Below are positions 1-9,238 of a stretch of DNA of 64,000 bases, piece by piece. The stretch lies in the NCBI GenBank assembly GCA_027489175.1, contig JAIYAE010000004.1, forward strand, positions 124,001-188,000. Direction: 5' to 3'. A program made the translations under genes and the position numbers. The stretch comes from Rhodobacter sp. (GTDB taxonomy: Bacteria > Pseudomonadota > Alphaproteobacteria > Rhodobacterales > Rhodobacteraceae). The stretch's first letter is position 1, and every line of letters starts with the position of its first letter. Under the pieces are notes generated by a model. The model saw nothing but the letters and a program-made list of their open reading frames with translations. It did not search any database and was not told the DNA's origin.

Positions 1-1
1 A

Positions 2-535
2 GGCCACTCCGCCGGCGGCTACGCGATCACCGCCGCGGCCGAGGCTGAGCCTGACCGCTTCCACGGCCTGATCTACCTTTGCGCCTACCTGCCCGCCACG
101 GGCCAAAGCCTTGCCGACATGCGCCGCGCGGGGCCCTCGCAACCCCTTCTCCCCGCCATCCGCATGGCCCCGGACCGCGCCAGTTTCACCATCGACCCCG
201 ACATGGCCCCCGCCGTCTTCTACCATGACTGCGCGCCCGACATCACGACCGCCGCCACCGCCCGCCTCTGCCCCCAGCCGGTGACCCCTCAGGAAACCCC
301 GCTTTGGCCCAAGGCCGCCCTGGGGCTGCCGCGCCACTACATCATCTGCACCGAGGACCGCGCCATCCCGCCTGCCTATCAGGCCCAGATGGCCCGCAAC
401 CTGCCGCCGCAAGCGGTGACGACGCTGAACGCCAGCCATTCGCCCTTTCTCTCCATGCCAGACAAGCTCGCCACACGGCTTGCAGAAATCCTGCACCAGA
501 TCCGCCAAACATCTTCGAACGGGGCGCAAACTTGA
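2..535 (+). CDS. alpha/beta hydrolase, 5' end missing
   Basis: The open frame enters from the left edge, so the start is outside the window. The first visible residues are GHSAGGY, the nucleophile elbow (Gly-x-Ser-x-Gly) of alpha/beta hydrolases with the catalytic Ser. The catalytic His is probably the one in the C-terminal NASHSPFLS segment, which matches the salicylate-esterase-like and hydroxynitrile-lyase-like subfamily (PF12697). About 177 residues remain. The stop TGA overlaps the TTG start of the following transporter, so the two genes are probably co-transcribed. The substrate cannot be inferred. The family call is firm, the reaction is open. Confidence 0.85.
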   Translation, partial: GHSAGGYAITAAAEAEPDRFHGLIYLCAYLPATGQSLADMRRAGPSQPLLPAIRMAPDRASFTIDPDMAPAVFYHDCAPDITTAATARLCPQPVTPQETPLWPKAALGLPRHYIICTEDRAIPPAYQAQMARNLPPQAVTTLNASHSPFLSMPDKLATRLAEILHQIRQTSSNGAQT

Positions 536-1782
536 CAGAAACGAACACTGGTCCCGGTACTGGACGCGTCAACGGCCGCCTCGCTCTCAGCTTCATCCTG
601 ATCACGGTCACGCTTGACGCCATCGGCATCGGCCTGATCTTCCCCGTCATGCCCGACCTGATCCAAGAGGTGACCGGAAAACCCCTGTCCGAGGCGGCGC
701 TCTGGGGCGGCGTCCTCGCCACCTCCTTTGCCGTCATGCAGTTCCTGTTCGGCCCGGTGATCGGCGCGCTGTCTGACCGCTACGGCCGCCGCCCCGTGCT
801 TCTGGTCTCTCTCGCGGTGATGGCGATGGATTACCTCGTCATGGCGCTCGCCTCGTCAATCTGGCTCCTCCTCGCCGCCCGCCTGATCGCCGGGATCACC
901 GCCGCCACCTTTTCCACCGCCGGTGCCTATATTGCCGACATCACCCCGCCCGAGGAGCGTGGTCGCCGCTTCGGCCTGATCGGCGCCTGCTTTGGCGTGG
1001 GCTTCGTCCTTGGTCCCTTGATCGGCGGGCTCCTCGGCAGCCTGGACAGCCGTGCCCCGTTCTACGCCGCCGGGGCCTTGGCGCTGGCCAACATGGCCTT
1101 CGGCTTTTTCGTCCTGCCCGAAACGGTGACCGAAGCCACCCGCCGCCCCTTCGCCTTGGCCCGCGCCAACCCGCTTGGCGCCTTGCGCGCGCTCGACCGT
1201 TTGCCCGGCGTGCGGCTGATCCTGGCCACCTACCTCCTCCTCAGCATCGCGATGAACGTCTATCCCACGGTCTGGGCCTATTTCGGCCAGGCCCGTTTCG
1301 GCTGGGACAGCACCATGGTCGGCGTCTCGCTTGCGGTCTACGGCGTGTCCTTTGCTGCCGGTCAGGCGCTCCTCGTCGGCCCCCTCATCCGCCGCTTCGG
1401 TGAACACCGCGCCGCGCATATGGGCATGTGGGTCAACGTGGTCACCCTGACCGGCCTGGGCCTTGTCGTCTCACCCACCCTGGCCCTCCTCCTCACCCCT
1501 GTCACCGCACTCGGTGGTGTCGTCACCCCCGCCTTGCAAGCCATCGCCTCCCGCGCCGCGCCCGCAGATGCGCAGGGCGAGCTTCAGGGGGTCTTTTCCA
1601 GCCTGAACGCCATCGCCATGATCACCGCGCCCTTGATCATGACCACCACCTTCGCCAAATTCACCGGGCCCGATGCCCCGGTCTTCGCCCCCGGTGCGCC
1701 CTTCCTTCTGGCCGCCATCCTGATGCTGGGCTGCATCGCGCTCCATGTCCTTGGCCCCCGTCTCACCACTAAATCGCCCTGA
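532..1782 (+). CDS. MFS transporter, TCR/Tet-like drug:H+ antiporter
   Basis: Inner-membrane major facilitator of about 416 residues with around 12 hydrophobic segments. The loop after helix 2 carries [14 protein letters not shown], the MFS motif A, and helix 5 has the GPLIGG pattern typical of drug antiporters (motif C). The sequence resembles the TetA/TCR branch ([15 protein letters not shown] at the start). A longer upstream frame exists but runs over the hydrolase gene. I chose TTG at 532 because it overlaps the hydrolase stop (TTGA) and begins just before the first membrane segment. The natural substrate is unknown, and resistance should not be assumed from the family name. Confidence 0.85.
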   Translation: MTETNTGPGTGRVNGRLALSFILITVTLDAIGIGLIFPVMPDLIQEVTGKPLSEAALWGGVLATSFAVMQFLFGPVIGALSDRYGRRPVLLVSLAVMAMDYLVMALASSIWLLLAARLIAGITAATFSTAGAYIADITPPEERGRRFGLIGACFGVGFVLGPLIGGLLGSLDSRAPFYAAGALALANMAFGFFVLPETVTEATRRPFALARANPLGALRALDRLPGVRLILATYLLLSIAMNVYPTVWAYFGQARFGWDSTMVGVSLAVYGVSFAAGQALLVGPLIRRFGEHRAAHMGMWVNVVTLTGLGLVVSPTLALLLTPVTALGGVVTPALQAIASRAAPADAQGELQGVFSSLNAIAMITAPLIMTTTFAKFTGPDAPVFAPGAPFLLAAILMLGCIALHVLGPRLTTKSP

Positions 1783-1858
1783 AACGTCACCCAAGGGTCG
1801 CAAATGCCGAAGCCTTCCCGCATCCGGCTTGCTCTTTTGGGAAATACTCCACGGGGGT

Positions 1859-1879
1859 GCGGGGGTGTGAAACCCCCGC
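1859..1879. repeat. GC-rich hairpin upstream of enolase-superfamily gene
   Basis: Perfect 8-bp inverted repeat GCGGGGGT / ACCCCCGC with a 5-base loop, ending 25 bases before the ATG at 1905. It could be an mRNA leader hairpin or the remnant of a terminator for the MFS gene. No U-tract follows it. Confidence 0.5.
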
Positions 1880-1904
1880 CGCCGACAGCCAGGGGAACCG
1901 CGCC

Positions 1905-3143
1905 ATGAAGCTCAAGCACCTCGAAATCTTCACCGTCGCCCCGCCCTTTCCCGGCTGGGGCGGGCGCTACTGGATCTTTCCGAAACTCACCACCGACACC
2001 GGCATTGTCGGCTACGGCGAATGCTACGCCTCAACCGTCGGGCCCAAGGCGATGCAAGCGGTGATAGAAGATGTCTTTGACCGCCATATGGCCGGTGAGA
2101 ACCCCGAGAACATTGAACTCATGTTCCGCCGCGCCTATTCCTCGGGCTTCACCCAGCGCCCCGATCCTACAGTGATGGGCGCGTTTTCGGGGCTGGAGAT
2201 CGCCTGTTGGGACATCCTCGGCAAGGCCCGCAACCGCCCGGTCTGGGCGCTCCTCGGCGGCAAGATCAACGACAAGATCCGCAGCTACACGTACCTTTAC
2301 CCCGAACCCGGTCAGGAATCTGCCGAATTCTGGGTTGACCCCAACGCCGCAGCCAAGGCCGCCGTCCGTTTCATGAACCTCGGCTTCACGGCCGTCAAAT
2401 TCGATCCCGCCGGTCCCTATACCATCCGCGGCGGCCATGAACCCGCCATGTCCGACATCACCCGCTCCGGCGCCTTCTGCAAGGCAATCCGCGAGGCGGT
2501 TGGCGACCGGGTTGACCTTCTCTTCGGCACCCACGGCCAGTTTTCCACCCCCGGCGCGATCCGCCTTGGCCGCGAGATTGAGCCCTACAACCCCCTTTGG
2601 TACGAAGAACCGATCCCGCCGGACAACCTTCTGGAATTCGCCGAGGTGGCGAAATCCGTCCGCGTCCCCCTCGCCACGGGCGAGCGCATGACCACCAAGG
2701 CCGAATTCGGCACCCTTCTCCGCGCCGGGGGCGTCAAGATTCTCCAGCCCGCGCTGGGCCGGGTAGGCGGCATCTGGGAGGCGAAGAAGATCGCCGCCAT
2801 GGCCGAAGTGTTCAACGCCCAGATGGCCCCGCACCTTTACGCGGGCCCCGTCGAATGGGCGGCCAACGTCCATTTCGCCGCCTCGATCCCGAACCTGCTG
2901 ATAGCCGAGACGATCGAGACTGGCGGCACCTTCCACCTCAAGCTGATCAAGAACACCATCAAGTGGGAAGATGGCTACATCATCCCCTCTGACGCCCCGG
3001 GCCTTGGCATCGACTTTGATGAAGACCTCGCCCGCGCGCACCCGTTCACCGGCACCGGCCTGCATCTGCAGATGCAAGAGGCGCCCTGCGACTACCGCCA
3101 CGGCAACCGCTTCGAAGGCGGTGCGCCCTCGACGCCCACCTGA
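1905..3143 (+). CDS. mandelate racemase/muconate lactonizing enzyme family protein
   Basis: Enolase-superfamily enzyme of about 412 residues. The N-terminal capping domain runs to about 120, and the barrel follows. Visible active-site elements are AVKFD (Lys165), LWYEEP (Glu234/235), ATGE (Glu260, end of the next strand) and QMAPH (His310). Members of this group dehydrate or cycloisomerise sugar acids. Where galactonate dehydratase-type relatives have the first metal ligand in a DFHGR-like motif, this protein reads GTHGQ (208-212), so the usual Asp is replaced. The ATG at 1905 follows AGGGGAA and starts at the conserved beta strand. The exact substrate is unresolved; a sugar-acid dehydratase or anhydrogalactonate-type cycloisomerase are both possible. 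Confidence 0.85.
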   Translation: MKLKHLEIFTVAPPFPGWGGRYWIFPKLTTDTGIVGYGECYASTVGPKAMQAVIEDVFDRHMAGENPENIELMFRRAYSSGFTQRPDPTVMGAFSGLEIACWDILGKARNRPVWALLGGKINDKIRSYTYLYPEPGQESAEFWVDPNAAAKAAVRFMNLGFTAVKFDPAGPYTIRGGHEPAMSDITRSGAFCKAIREAVGDRVDLLFGTHGQFSTPGAIRLGREIEPYNPLWYEEPIPPDNLLEFAEVAKSVRVPLATGERMTTKAEFGTLLRAGGVKILQPALGRVGGIWEAKKIAAMAEVFNAQMAPHLYAGPVEWAANVHFAASIPNLLIAETIETGGTFHLKLIKNTIKWEDGYIIPSDAPGLGIDFDEDLARAHPFTGTGLHLQMQEAPCDYRHGNRFEGGAPSTPT

Positions 3144-3211
3144 CCGCATCCCGTGGCAACGCCGTCCGCGGGGGCTCGATGCCCCCAAGGACGGCTCCCT
3201 GTCTGAAGAAA

Positions 3212-3288
3212 TGGCGGGCCCAGGAGGACTCGAACCCCCAACCTCGGACTTAGAAGGTCCTTGCTCTATCCAGTTGAGCTATGAGCCC
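3212..3288 (-). tRNA. tRNA-Arg (TCT)
   Basis: Full 77-base cloverleaf read on the minus strand. The acceptor is GGGCTCA/TGGGCCC, the D arm GCTC/GAGC, the anticodon loop CTTCTAA with anticodon TCT, and the T arm GGGGG-TTCGAGT-CCTCC. CCA is encoded. The layout matches the E. coli argU product. Position 27 to 43 reads as an A-G mismatch. Confidence 0.95.
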
Positions 3289-3320
3289 GGCACCCAGACC
3301 TTTTGGGCCAAGCCAAAAGA

Positions 3321-3785
3321 TCAGGCAAGCACCTTCGTCATGAAGACTGAGTTCGGGTCCAGCACATAGCCCTCGAACGGTCCACATTCGTGAAACCCGG
3401 CCCGCGCATAAAGCGCCCGCGCGGCGACGAAGGTCGGCTGCACGCCGGTTTCCAGGCTCAACCTGGCAAACCCATCCGCCCGGGCTGCCGCCAGCAGATG
3501 CTCCAGCATCGCCCTGGACAGGCCGCGCCCGCGCGCCTCGTGCAGCACATGCATCGACTTGATCTCGGCATGGGTGGCATCAATGCGCTTGAACGCCCCC
3601 ATCGCCAGGGCTCTCCCGTCCTCCCGCAGGACGAAGAACCGGATCCCCGGTGCCGCGAGCGCCCCCTTGTCCATCATGTGGATCGATTCGGGCGGCGTAT
3701 CGGCATGCATGTCGGCGGTATGGCGCTGGAACAGAAGCTCCAGGTCCGGGGTCAGCGGGTGTTCTTCGGCAATGGTCATCGGCAT
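3321..3785 (-). CDS. GNAT family N-acetyltransferase
   Basis: Cytoplasmic 154-residue single-domain acetyltransferase. The acetyl-CoA loop is seen as HEARGRGLSRAML (Q/RxxGxG/A pattern), preceded by the strand EIKSMHVL and followed by the typical ALYARAGFHECGPF (beta6-alpha4 region). The ATG at 3785 has GGAGG seven bases upstream, better than the second ATG at 3779. It lies just 3' of tRNA-Arg on the same strand order and is convergent with nothing. The substrate is unknown; similar small GNATs act on amino acids, polyamines or protein N-termini. Confidence 0.88.
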   Translation of the reverse strand: MPMTIAEEHPLTPDLELLFQRHTADMHADTPPESIHMMDKGALAAPGIRFFVLREDGRALAMGAFKRIDATHAEIKSMHVLHEARGRGLSRAMLEHLLAAARADGFARLSLETGVQPTFVAARALYARAGFHECGPFEGYVLDPNSVFMTKVLA

Positions 3786-3924
3786 GTCGGATCCTCCGCC
3801 TCTTTCCTGCCGCGCCGGCGCGGTGCAGACAAGCGAAACTCTGCCGCCCCATGCGCAGCTTGAATTTTCCCGGCCTTCCCGGCCCGGTCCTCATGCAATT
3901 CTGCCGCATCTGCTGGAGGGTTCG

Positions 3925-5130
3925 ATGCGCCGTCTCTTGAATGTGCCAATCCTGGTCAGCCTCCTGCTTGCCAGCCCCCTTGCCGCTGAAACCCGCCAGC
4001 ATGCCAACCTGATCTACACCCTTCCCCCAGGGTGGGAGATTGGCGCCGTTCTTGACGATGGCACGCTGATCCTACGCTCGGACCTGCCGGACGACGCATG
4101 TGAGTATTGCCGGATCTACCTGTCCACAGGCAGCAAGACCGGCGGCAAGGTCGTGGACTGGCTTGCCACCCAATCCCGCCGCTTTGTCGAGGATGATCCC
4201 ACCGACCCGCCCGAGATCACCCCGATGACGGCCTCGGCGGTGACCAACCTGCGCGGACGGCCCAGCGCGATGCGGGGGCAAACGGTCGACGGGGATCTGC
4301 AGGTCTTGCTGGCCATCCAGCTTTTCGGCCGGATGGAGCTCATCGGCTTCGAAGGCCCCGCCAGCGACCCCGAGGAACTGGCCGCTACGATGCAGGTCTT
4401 CGAACGCGATGTGATGCCGCTGGTCGAGGGTCTGGGCTTTGTCTCGGAAGGGGCAGACCCCCTTTTGCCACCGCCGCAACCTGGGCCTCTGACTGGCGTC
4501 TGGTGGGGCACCACCACTTGGTGGAGCATGGGACTGGACGGCATGATGACGATGGAGATTGACCATCACTGGCTGACCTTCTGGCCCGATGGCATCTTTT
4601 ACGACGGCACGCCCCCAACTGGCACCGCGCTCTTTGACCAAGCCACTCTGCTTGCGGCGGGCGACATGGACTGGGGCAGTTATCAGGTCGACGGCGCGAC
4701 CCTGACGCTTGCCTACGCCTCAGGCCGCGTCGAAACCTTTGACGTCAAGGAAGACGCCTTCCTTCAAGGCGAAAAGCGCATGGATGCCATCACCCTTTTG
4801 GCCGATGGCACCAAGCTGAACGGTGTCGTCTCGACGATTTTCGTTTCCGGCTTTACCCCGGGGATCGGGGTCTCGGGTGGGATGACGGCCATGACCGACA
4901 CCCGCTACAATCCCGATGGCACGTGGGAGTTCGGGTCCTATACCGGGGCCAGCAGCACCTTTGACAACGGTACCGGCTTTGCCACCGGGTCCGAGACCTC
5001 GGACCAGGGCCGCTATGTCGTGAAAGACGGGCTGGTGATCCGCTACGCCAAGGATGGCAGCATCGCCGGGTCGCGCTATGCGTTCAAGGCCGGGTCGACG
5101 ATCTGGATCGGGTCCGACATGCTGAAATAA
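3925..5130 (+). CDS. exported protein of unknown function
   Basis: About 401 residues. The first 21 (MRRLLNVPILVSLLLASPLA, cleaved near AAE) form a clear Sec signal peptide, so the product is periplasmic or outer-membrane associated. No catalytic motif that I recognise is present. The C-terminal half has recurring Gly/Trp/Asp-rich blocks (DGIFYDGTPP, NPDGTWEFGSYTG, DQGRYVVKDG) that look like repeated beta-hairpin elements of a lipocalin-like or beta-barrel fold. The start was set at the ATG that begins the signal peptide; the longer frame upstream overlaps the divergent GNAT gene. Its stop abuts the stop of the NDUFS4-like gene on the other strand. Confidence 0.75.
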   Translation: MRRLLNVPILVSLLLASPLAAETRQHANLIYTLPPGWEIGAVLDDGTLILRSDLPDDACEYCRIYLSTGSKTGGKVVDWLATQSRRFVEDDPTDPPEITPMTASAVTNLRGRPSAMRGQTVDGDLQVLLAIQLFGRMELIGFEGPASDPEELAATMQVFERDVMPLVEGLGFVSEGADPLLPPPQPGPLTGVWWGTTTWWSMGLDGMMTMEIDHHWLTFWPDGIFYDGTPPTGTALFDQATLLAAGDMDWGSYQVDGATLTLAYASGRVETFDVKEDAFLQGEKRMDAITLLADGTKLNGVVSTIFVSGFTPGIGVSGGMTAMTDTRYNPDGTWEFGSYTGASSTFDNGTGFATGSETSDQGRYVVKDGLVIRYAKDGSIAGSRYAFKAGSTIWIGSDMLK

Positions 5131-5442
5131 TCAGTGCGTCCAGGCACCCTTGCGGTCGGTCGCGAAGTTTTCGCCATAGCCACGCGGGCGGATCAGCGGT
5201 TTGCGGGGCTTCGGCTCAACCACATCCGCCTCGATCCCCTTTTCCGCCGCATAGGCCAGCGCCGCCTCACGGCTGTCAAAGCGCAAACGGACCTGGGACT
5301 GCGTATCGGAAGATGATGTCCAGCCCATCAGCGGATCAACTTCCCGCTCGGACGCCGGCGCGAACTCCAGCACCCAGCCTTGGGTCTTGGCGGTTCCCGA
5401 CTGCATGGCGGTTCGGGCAGGCTGATAGATCCGGGCGCGCAT
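5131..5442 (-). CDS. NDUFS4-like accessory subunit of NADH dehydrogenase (complex I)
   Basis: 103-residue protein of the 'ETC complex I subunit conserved region' family, the bacterial relative of mitochondrial NDUFS4 (18-kDa subunit). Diagnostic features are [15 protein letters not shown] at the N-terminus, WVLEF and [10 protein letters not shown] (the W-x-S-S-x-D block), and the C-terminal [19 protein letters not shown]. It binds the peripheral arm of complex I at the inner membrane. In alphaproteobacteria it is usually encoded away from the nuo operon, as here. The start at 5442 has AGGAGAG at good distance; a longer frame upstream lacks family similarity. Confidence 0.92.
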   Translation of the reverse strand: MRARIYQPARTAMQSGTAKTQGWVLEFAPASEREVDPLMGWTSSSDTQSQVRLRFDSREAALAYAAEKGIEADVVEPKPRKPLIRPRGYGENFATDRKGAWTH

Positions 5443-5481
5443 GACAAAGCCTCTCCTTGGGCACAGGCCCCTTATCCCCAA

Positions 5482-5501
5482 GCTTGCGCCAAAGCGCAAG
5501 C
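5482..5501 (-). repeat. 8-bp hairpin in the leader of the NDUFS4-like gene
   Basis: GCTTGCGC-caaa-GCGCAAGC, a perfect stem with a 4-base loop, 40 to 60 bases upstream of the start at 5442. It may be part of the 5' UTR or mark the end of upstream transcription. Confidence 0.45.
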
Positions 5502-5536
5502 CAGACCTGACATGACGGGGGATGCGGGCAGAAAGG

Positions 5537-5591
5537 GCTGTCGGCTGGTCCAGGGGAATGTGGGTGGGGTTGGGTCGGACCAGCCGACAGC
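5537..5591 (-). repeat. 15-bp perfect inverted repeat, 25-base spacer
   Basis: Arms at 5537-5551 and 5577-5591 (GCTGTCGGCTGGTCC and its exact complement). It lies downstream of the methyltransferase stop and upstream of the NDUFS4-like gene, both minus strand. The spacer is G-rich on the plus strand. No T-run follows on the minus strand, so simple intrinsic termination is not certain. Confidence 0.6.
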
Positions 5592-5714
5592 TTCAGTTGC
5601 TGCTTGCCCGTCAAACATGCCCGAGTCGTTAATGGAATTCAACCGAAAGATGTATTTGCGCCGCAATTTCTTCCTAAAACTTGCATAATCCTGGGCGTCA
5701 TCTTGACGCGCCGG

Positions 5715-6572
5715 TCAGGTTTTGTGCTCCAGACGCAAGATCATGTAGCGGTTGAACGTGGTGAACACCTCGGCGTTGCGCTCGGTCCCGTTCAGCCGCT
5801 TCATCAGATTCTCGCGCCGCCGTTTCGACAGAAACAGCCCGACAAAGCGGGCCAGCGTCCAATGCGCGGTCGGCCGGTTCGTCCGGATTTCGTCGGAAAC
5901 CCGCGTCACGGCATGGCCGATCACGTTGAACAGCTGCTGCTCCAGGTTGATCGACGGGGCCACGGCGGCGGTGATGTCCTCCTCCGCAGCCACCGTGAAG
6001 GCCGAACTGCCCAGCGCCGCCCGAAGTGCCGACAGCAAATGCCCGCCACCCGGCAAGGCCCCCTGCTTGCCGCGCCCCTGATAGGCATCGGTCCGGAAGC
6101 AGTCGGCGATCAGCACGGTGCCCCCCGGGGCCAGCAACCGCGCGCAGATCGGCAGGCTTTCAGCCATCGGGATATACTGAAAACTTTCAGAGAATAGGCA
6201 AAGGTCAAATGGCCCCTTGCCCGCAAACTCTTCCAGCATGCATTCATGCACCACGGCGCCCGGAGCGTTCTGGCGGCACCGCCCGGCCAGAAAGGCCGAC
6301 GGCACCACAATCTCCACGCTATGTCCCAGCGCCAGCAGCTTCTTCGCTGTCTCGCCCGCGCCGCCGCCAATATCCAGAATCCGCAACGTGCCGGCCGGCA
6401 GATAGCCGAACAGCTTGGCCGTATAAGCCTCTTGCGCCCGGGCCAAGTTGGCGGCGGTGACATCAAGCCCGGTCCACAGCCCGTAATGCAGGTTCTCGGC
6501 CCCGGTCAGCCAGCGGATGAAGGCCAGCCCCACATCAAGCCCTACCGCCCGCGTGTCGATCTTGTCCGCCAT
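5715..6572 (-). CDS. SAM-dependent class I methyltransferase
   Basis: 285 residues. The SAM-binding fold is evident from [18 protein letters not shown] (motif I, about residues 65-82), the acidic segment near HECMLEEF, and [16 protein letters not shown] followed by [14 protein letters not shown] (motifs II/III). The N-terminal [16 protein letters not shown] resembles small-molecule methyltransferases that act on tocopherol-, phytoene- or quinone-like lipids, but the acceptor cannot be named. It is divergent from uvrB, with 171 bases between them. Confidence 0.82.
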   Translation of the reverse strand: MADKIDTRAVGLDVGLAFIRWLTGAENLHYGLWTGLDVTAANLARAQEAYTAKLFGYLPAGTLRILDIGGGAGETAKKLLALGHSVEIVVPSAFLAGRCRQNAPGAVVHECMLEEFAGKGPFDLCLFSESFQYIPMAESLPICARLLAPGGTVLIADCFRTDAYQGRGKQGALPGGGHLLSALRAALGSSAFTVAAEEDITAAVAPSINLEQQLFNVIGHAVTRVSDEIRTNRPTAHWTLARFVGLFLSKRRRENLMKRLNGTERNAEVFTTFNRYMILRLEHKT

Positions 6573-6653
6573 GCCCCGCCCCTGTCCGTGCCTTGCAAGG
6601 TTGCCTTAGCCGCTTCCCGGCGACCCTTCAACGCTTTCGCCTGCAGATCGGGT

Positions 6654-6668
6654 GAACACCGCTTGAAC
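6654..6668. promoter_or_regulatory. LexA (SOS) box upstream of uvrB
   Basis: GAAC-accgctt-GAAC matches the alphaproteobacterial LexA operator GAAC-N7-GAAC exactly. It lies 75 bases before the uvrB ATG, where it would block the uvrB promoter until DNA damage. Confidence 0.85.
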
Positions 6669-6743
6669 TGGAACAAAAACGGATCAAATCTGATAGGCCG
6701 CCACACATACCCGAATCCCCTTAGCCTGGAAGCGATCCGCGCC

Positions 6744-8927
6744 ATGCCGCACAACAACTCCAACGCCATTGCGCCCCGCCCCGATGTGCTGAGCAAACCG
6801 AAACTTGAAGGCGGCCGCCGCTTCACCCTTGCCACCCCGTTTCAGCCCGCCGGCGACCAGCCCACCGCAATTGCCGAGCTTAAGGCCGGGGTCCTTGCGG
6901 GCGAACGCAATCAGGTGCTCCTCGGTGCCACCGGCACCGGCAAGACCTTCACCATGGCCAAGGTGATCGAGGAAACCCAGCGCCCCGCGATCATCCTTGC
7001 CCCCAACAAGACGCTTGCTGCCCAGCTTTACGGCGAGTTCAAGGGCTTCTTCCCGGATAACGCGGTGGAATACTTCGTCAGCTACTACGACTACTACCAG
7101 CCCGAGGCTTACGTCGCCCGCACCGACACCTATATCGAGAAGGAATCCCAGATCAACGAACAGATCGACCGGATGCGCCACTCGGCCACCCGGGCGCTTC
7201 TGGAACGCGATGACGTCATCATCGTCGCATCCGTCTCCTGCATCTACGGCATCGGGTCGGTCGAAACCTACTCCGCCATGACGCAAGACCTTGTGGTGGG
7301 CGAAATGTATGACCAGCGCCGGGTGATGGCCGAACTCGTCGCCCAGCAGTACAAACGGCTTGAGGCCACCTTCCAGCGCGGCGCCTTCCGCGTCCGGGGG
7401 GATAGCCTTGAAGTCTGGCCCGCCCACCTGGAAGACCGCGCCTGGCGCTTCTCCTTCTTCGGCGAAGAGCTGGAGTCGATCACCGAATTTGACCCCCTGA
7501 CCGGTGCCAAGACCGACAGTTTCAAGCAGATCCGCATCTATGCGAATTCCCACTACGTGACCCCCCGCCCGACGCTGGCGCAGGCGACGAAAGGCATCAA
7601 GGACGAACTTTTCCACCGCCTGAAACAGCTGACCGCCGAAGGCAAACTGCTGGAAGCGCAGCGCCTGGAACAGCGCACCAACTTTGACCTTGAGATGCTG
7701 GAGGCTACCGGCTCCTGCGCGGGGATCGAGAACTATTCCCGCTACCTCACCGGCCGCGCGCCAGGTGAGCCGCCACCGACCCTTTTCGAATTCATCCCCG
7801 ACAATGCCATTGTTTTTGCGGACGAATCCCACGTCTCCGTCCCCCAGATCGGCGGGATGTACAAAGGCGACTTCCGCCGCAAGTTCACGCTGGCCGAACA
7901 CGGCTTCCGCCTGCCGTCCTGCATGGACAACCGCCCTTTGAAGTTTGAGGAATGGGACGCCATGCGCCCGCAATCCGTCTTCGTCTCCGCCACCCCGGCC
8001 GCGTGGGAGATGGAGCAGACCGGCGGCGTTTTCACCGAACAGGTCATCCGCCCCACCGGCCTGATCGACCCGCAGGTCGAAATTCGCCCGGTAGAGATGC
8101 AGGTCGACGACCTTCTGGACGAAATCCGCAAGGTCGCCGCCAAGGGCCTGCGCACCCTCGCCACCGTCCTGACCAAGCGGATGGCAGAAGACCTGACCGA
8201 CTACCTCCACGAACAGGGCATCCGCGTGCGCTACATGCACAGCGACATCGACACCATCGAGCGGATCGAAATCCTCCGCGACCTGCGCCTTGGGGCCTTT
8301 GACGTCCTCGTCGGCATCAACCTCCTGCGCGAAGGCCTCGACATCCCCGAATGCGGCCTCGTGGCGATCCTTGACGCCGACAAGGAAGGCTTCCTGCGCT
8401 CTGAAACCTCGCTCATCCAGACCATCGGCCGCGCCGCCCGCAACTCCGAAGGGCGGGTCATCATGTACGCCGACCGCATGACCGGCAGCATGGAGCGTGC
8501 CATTGGCGAAACCAACCGCCGCCGCGAAAAGCAGGTCGCCTACAACCTGAAACACGGCATCACCCCGGAAACCGTGCGCAAGAACGTGGAAGACGTCCTC
8601 TTCGGCACCTGGGAAGGTGACACCGATCAGGCCCGGATCACGACGAAGATCGACAAACCCATGGTCGGCAAGAACCTCGCCGCCCACCTTGACGCCCTCC
8701 GCCTGCAAATGCGCAAGGCCGCCGAGAACCTGGAATTCGAAGAAGCCGCCCGCCTGCGCGACGAAGTGAAACGGCTGGAAGCGGTGGAGTTGGCCGTCGC
8801 CGACGACCCGTTTGCCCGGCAAGAGGTGATCGAGGAAGCCGTGGAAGAGGCGACGAAGATGGCGGGGCGGTCGACGGCCGGGAGGGCAGGGCAGAGGGGT
8901 GGGAAGCGGTCAAGGAGGGTGACTTAG
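6744..8927 (+). CDS. uvrB: excinuclease ABC subunit B
   Basis: UvrB of about 727 residues, the damage-verifying helicase-like subunit of nucleotide excision repair that works with UvrA and UvrC. Visible parts are the Walker A GATGTGKT (61-68), the beta-hairpin region with [16 protein letters not shown], the DESH box ([19 protein letters not shown]), helicase motif VI (QTIGRAARN), and a C-terminal UVR domain ([17 protein letters not shown]). A short basic tail follows. The start at 6744 gives the normal N-terminus; the longer upstream frame covers the SOS box and the divergent methyltransferase. An SOS box lies 75 bases upstream. Its stop overlaps the end of a convergent small gene by four bases. 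Confidence 0.97.
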   Translation: MPHNNSNAIAPRPDVLSKPKLEGGRRFTLATPFQPAGDQPTAIAELKAGVLAGERNQVLLGATGTGKTFTMAKVIEETQRPAIILAPNKTLAAQLYGEFKGFFPDNAVEYFVSYYDYYQPEAYVARTDTYIEKESQINEQIDRMRHSATRALLERDDVIIVASVSCIYGIGSVETYSAMTQDLVVGEMYDQRRVMAELVAQQYKRLEATFQRGAFRVRGDSLEVWPAHLEDRAWRFSFFGEELESITEFDPLTGAKTDSFKQIRIYANSHYVTPRPTLAQATKGIKDELFHRLKQLTAEGKLLEAQRLEQRTNFDLEMLEATGSCAGIENYSRYLTGRAPGEPPPTLFEFIPDNAIVFADESHVSVPQIGGMYKGDFRRKFTLAEHGFRLPSCMDNRPLKFEEWDAMRPQSVFVSATPAAWEMEQTGGVFTEQVIRPTGLIDPQVEIRPVEMQVDDLLDEIRKVAAKGLRTLATVLTKRMAEDLTDYLHEQGIRVRYMHSDIDTIERIEILRDLRLGAFDVLVGINLLREGLDIPECGLVAILDADKEGFLRSETSLIQTIGRAARNSEGRVIMYADRMTGSMERAIGETNRRREKQVAYNLKHGITPETVRKNVEDVLFGTWEGDTDQARITTKIDKPMVGKNLAAHLDALRLQMRKAAENLEFEEAARLRDEVKRLEAVELAVADDPFARQEVIEEAVEEATKMAGRSTAGRAGQRGGKRSRRVT

Positions 8928-9211
8928 TCCCCAACGTGTCCTGAAAACTTCAACTTCCGATCTCCACGCTGGCCTACGCCGATACGTAAAACCAAGTTGT
9001 TTTCAGACTTAGCGATGAATGCATTCCCATTTGGGATCACTCTCCACGACTGGGCCATGAAGCAGTCGTAAACTTGACTGAGTAGTTCCACCCCGCGGCT
9101 GCAATCCAATGCCCGAAGGTAGGCAGCACGATCCGATGTTTCATTGGAGGATCGGCCAAAATCTATCATCGGCGCAGCATCTGCGCTTACACCATCATTT
9201 TCAATACGCAA
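8924..9211 (-). CDS. small protein of unknown function in A/T-richer island
   Basis: Up to 95 residues from a TTG start, or 81 from the ATG at 9169. I do not recognise a family. The sequence is soluble and mixed alpha/beta in character ([19 protein letters not shown], then [20 protein letters not shown]). Base composition and codon use are clearly less GC-rich than uvrB or the genes to the right, which suggests acquired DNA. It lies 27 bases downstream of a membrane-protein gene on the same strand, so the two may form one unit. GAGG lies about 12 bases before the TTG, a weak ribosome site. Confidence 0.5.
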   Translation of the reverse strand: MRIENDGVSADAAPMIDFGRSSNETSDRAAYLRALDCSRGVELLSQVYDCFMAQSWRVIPNGNAFIAKSENNLVLRIGVGQRGDRKLKFSGHVGD

Positions 9212-9238
9212 GTCTTGCCCTGCCTCACACTGCTACTG

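Noticed and set aside
6684-8822. 712-codon open frame on the minus strand across uvrB
   Set aside because: It is the shadow of the high-GC uvrB gene, with Gly/Asp/Val-rich nonsense composition and no domain. uvrB itself has all motifs.
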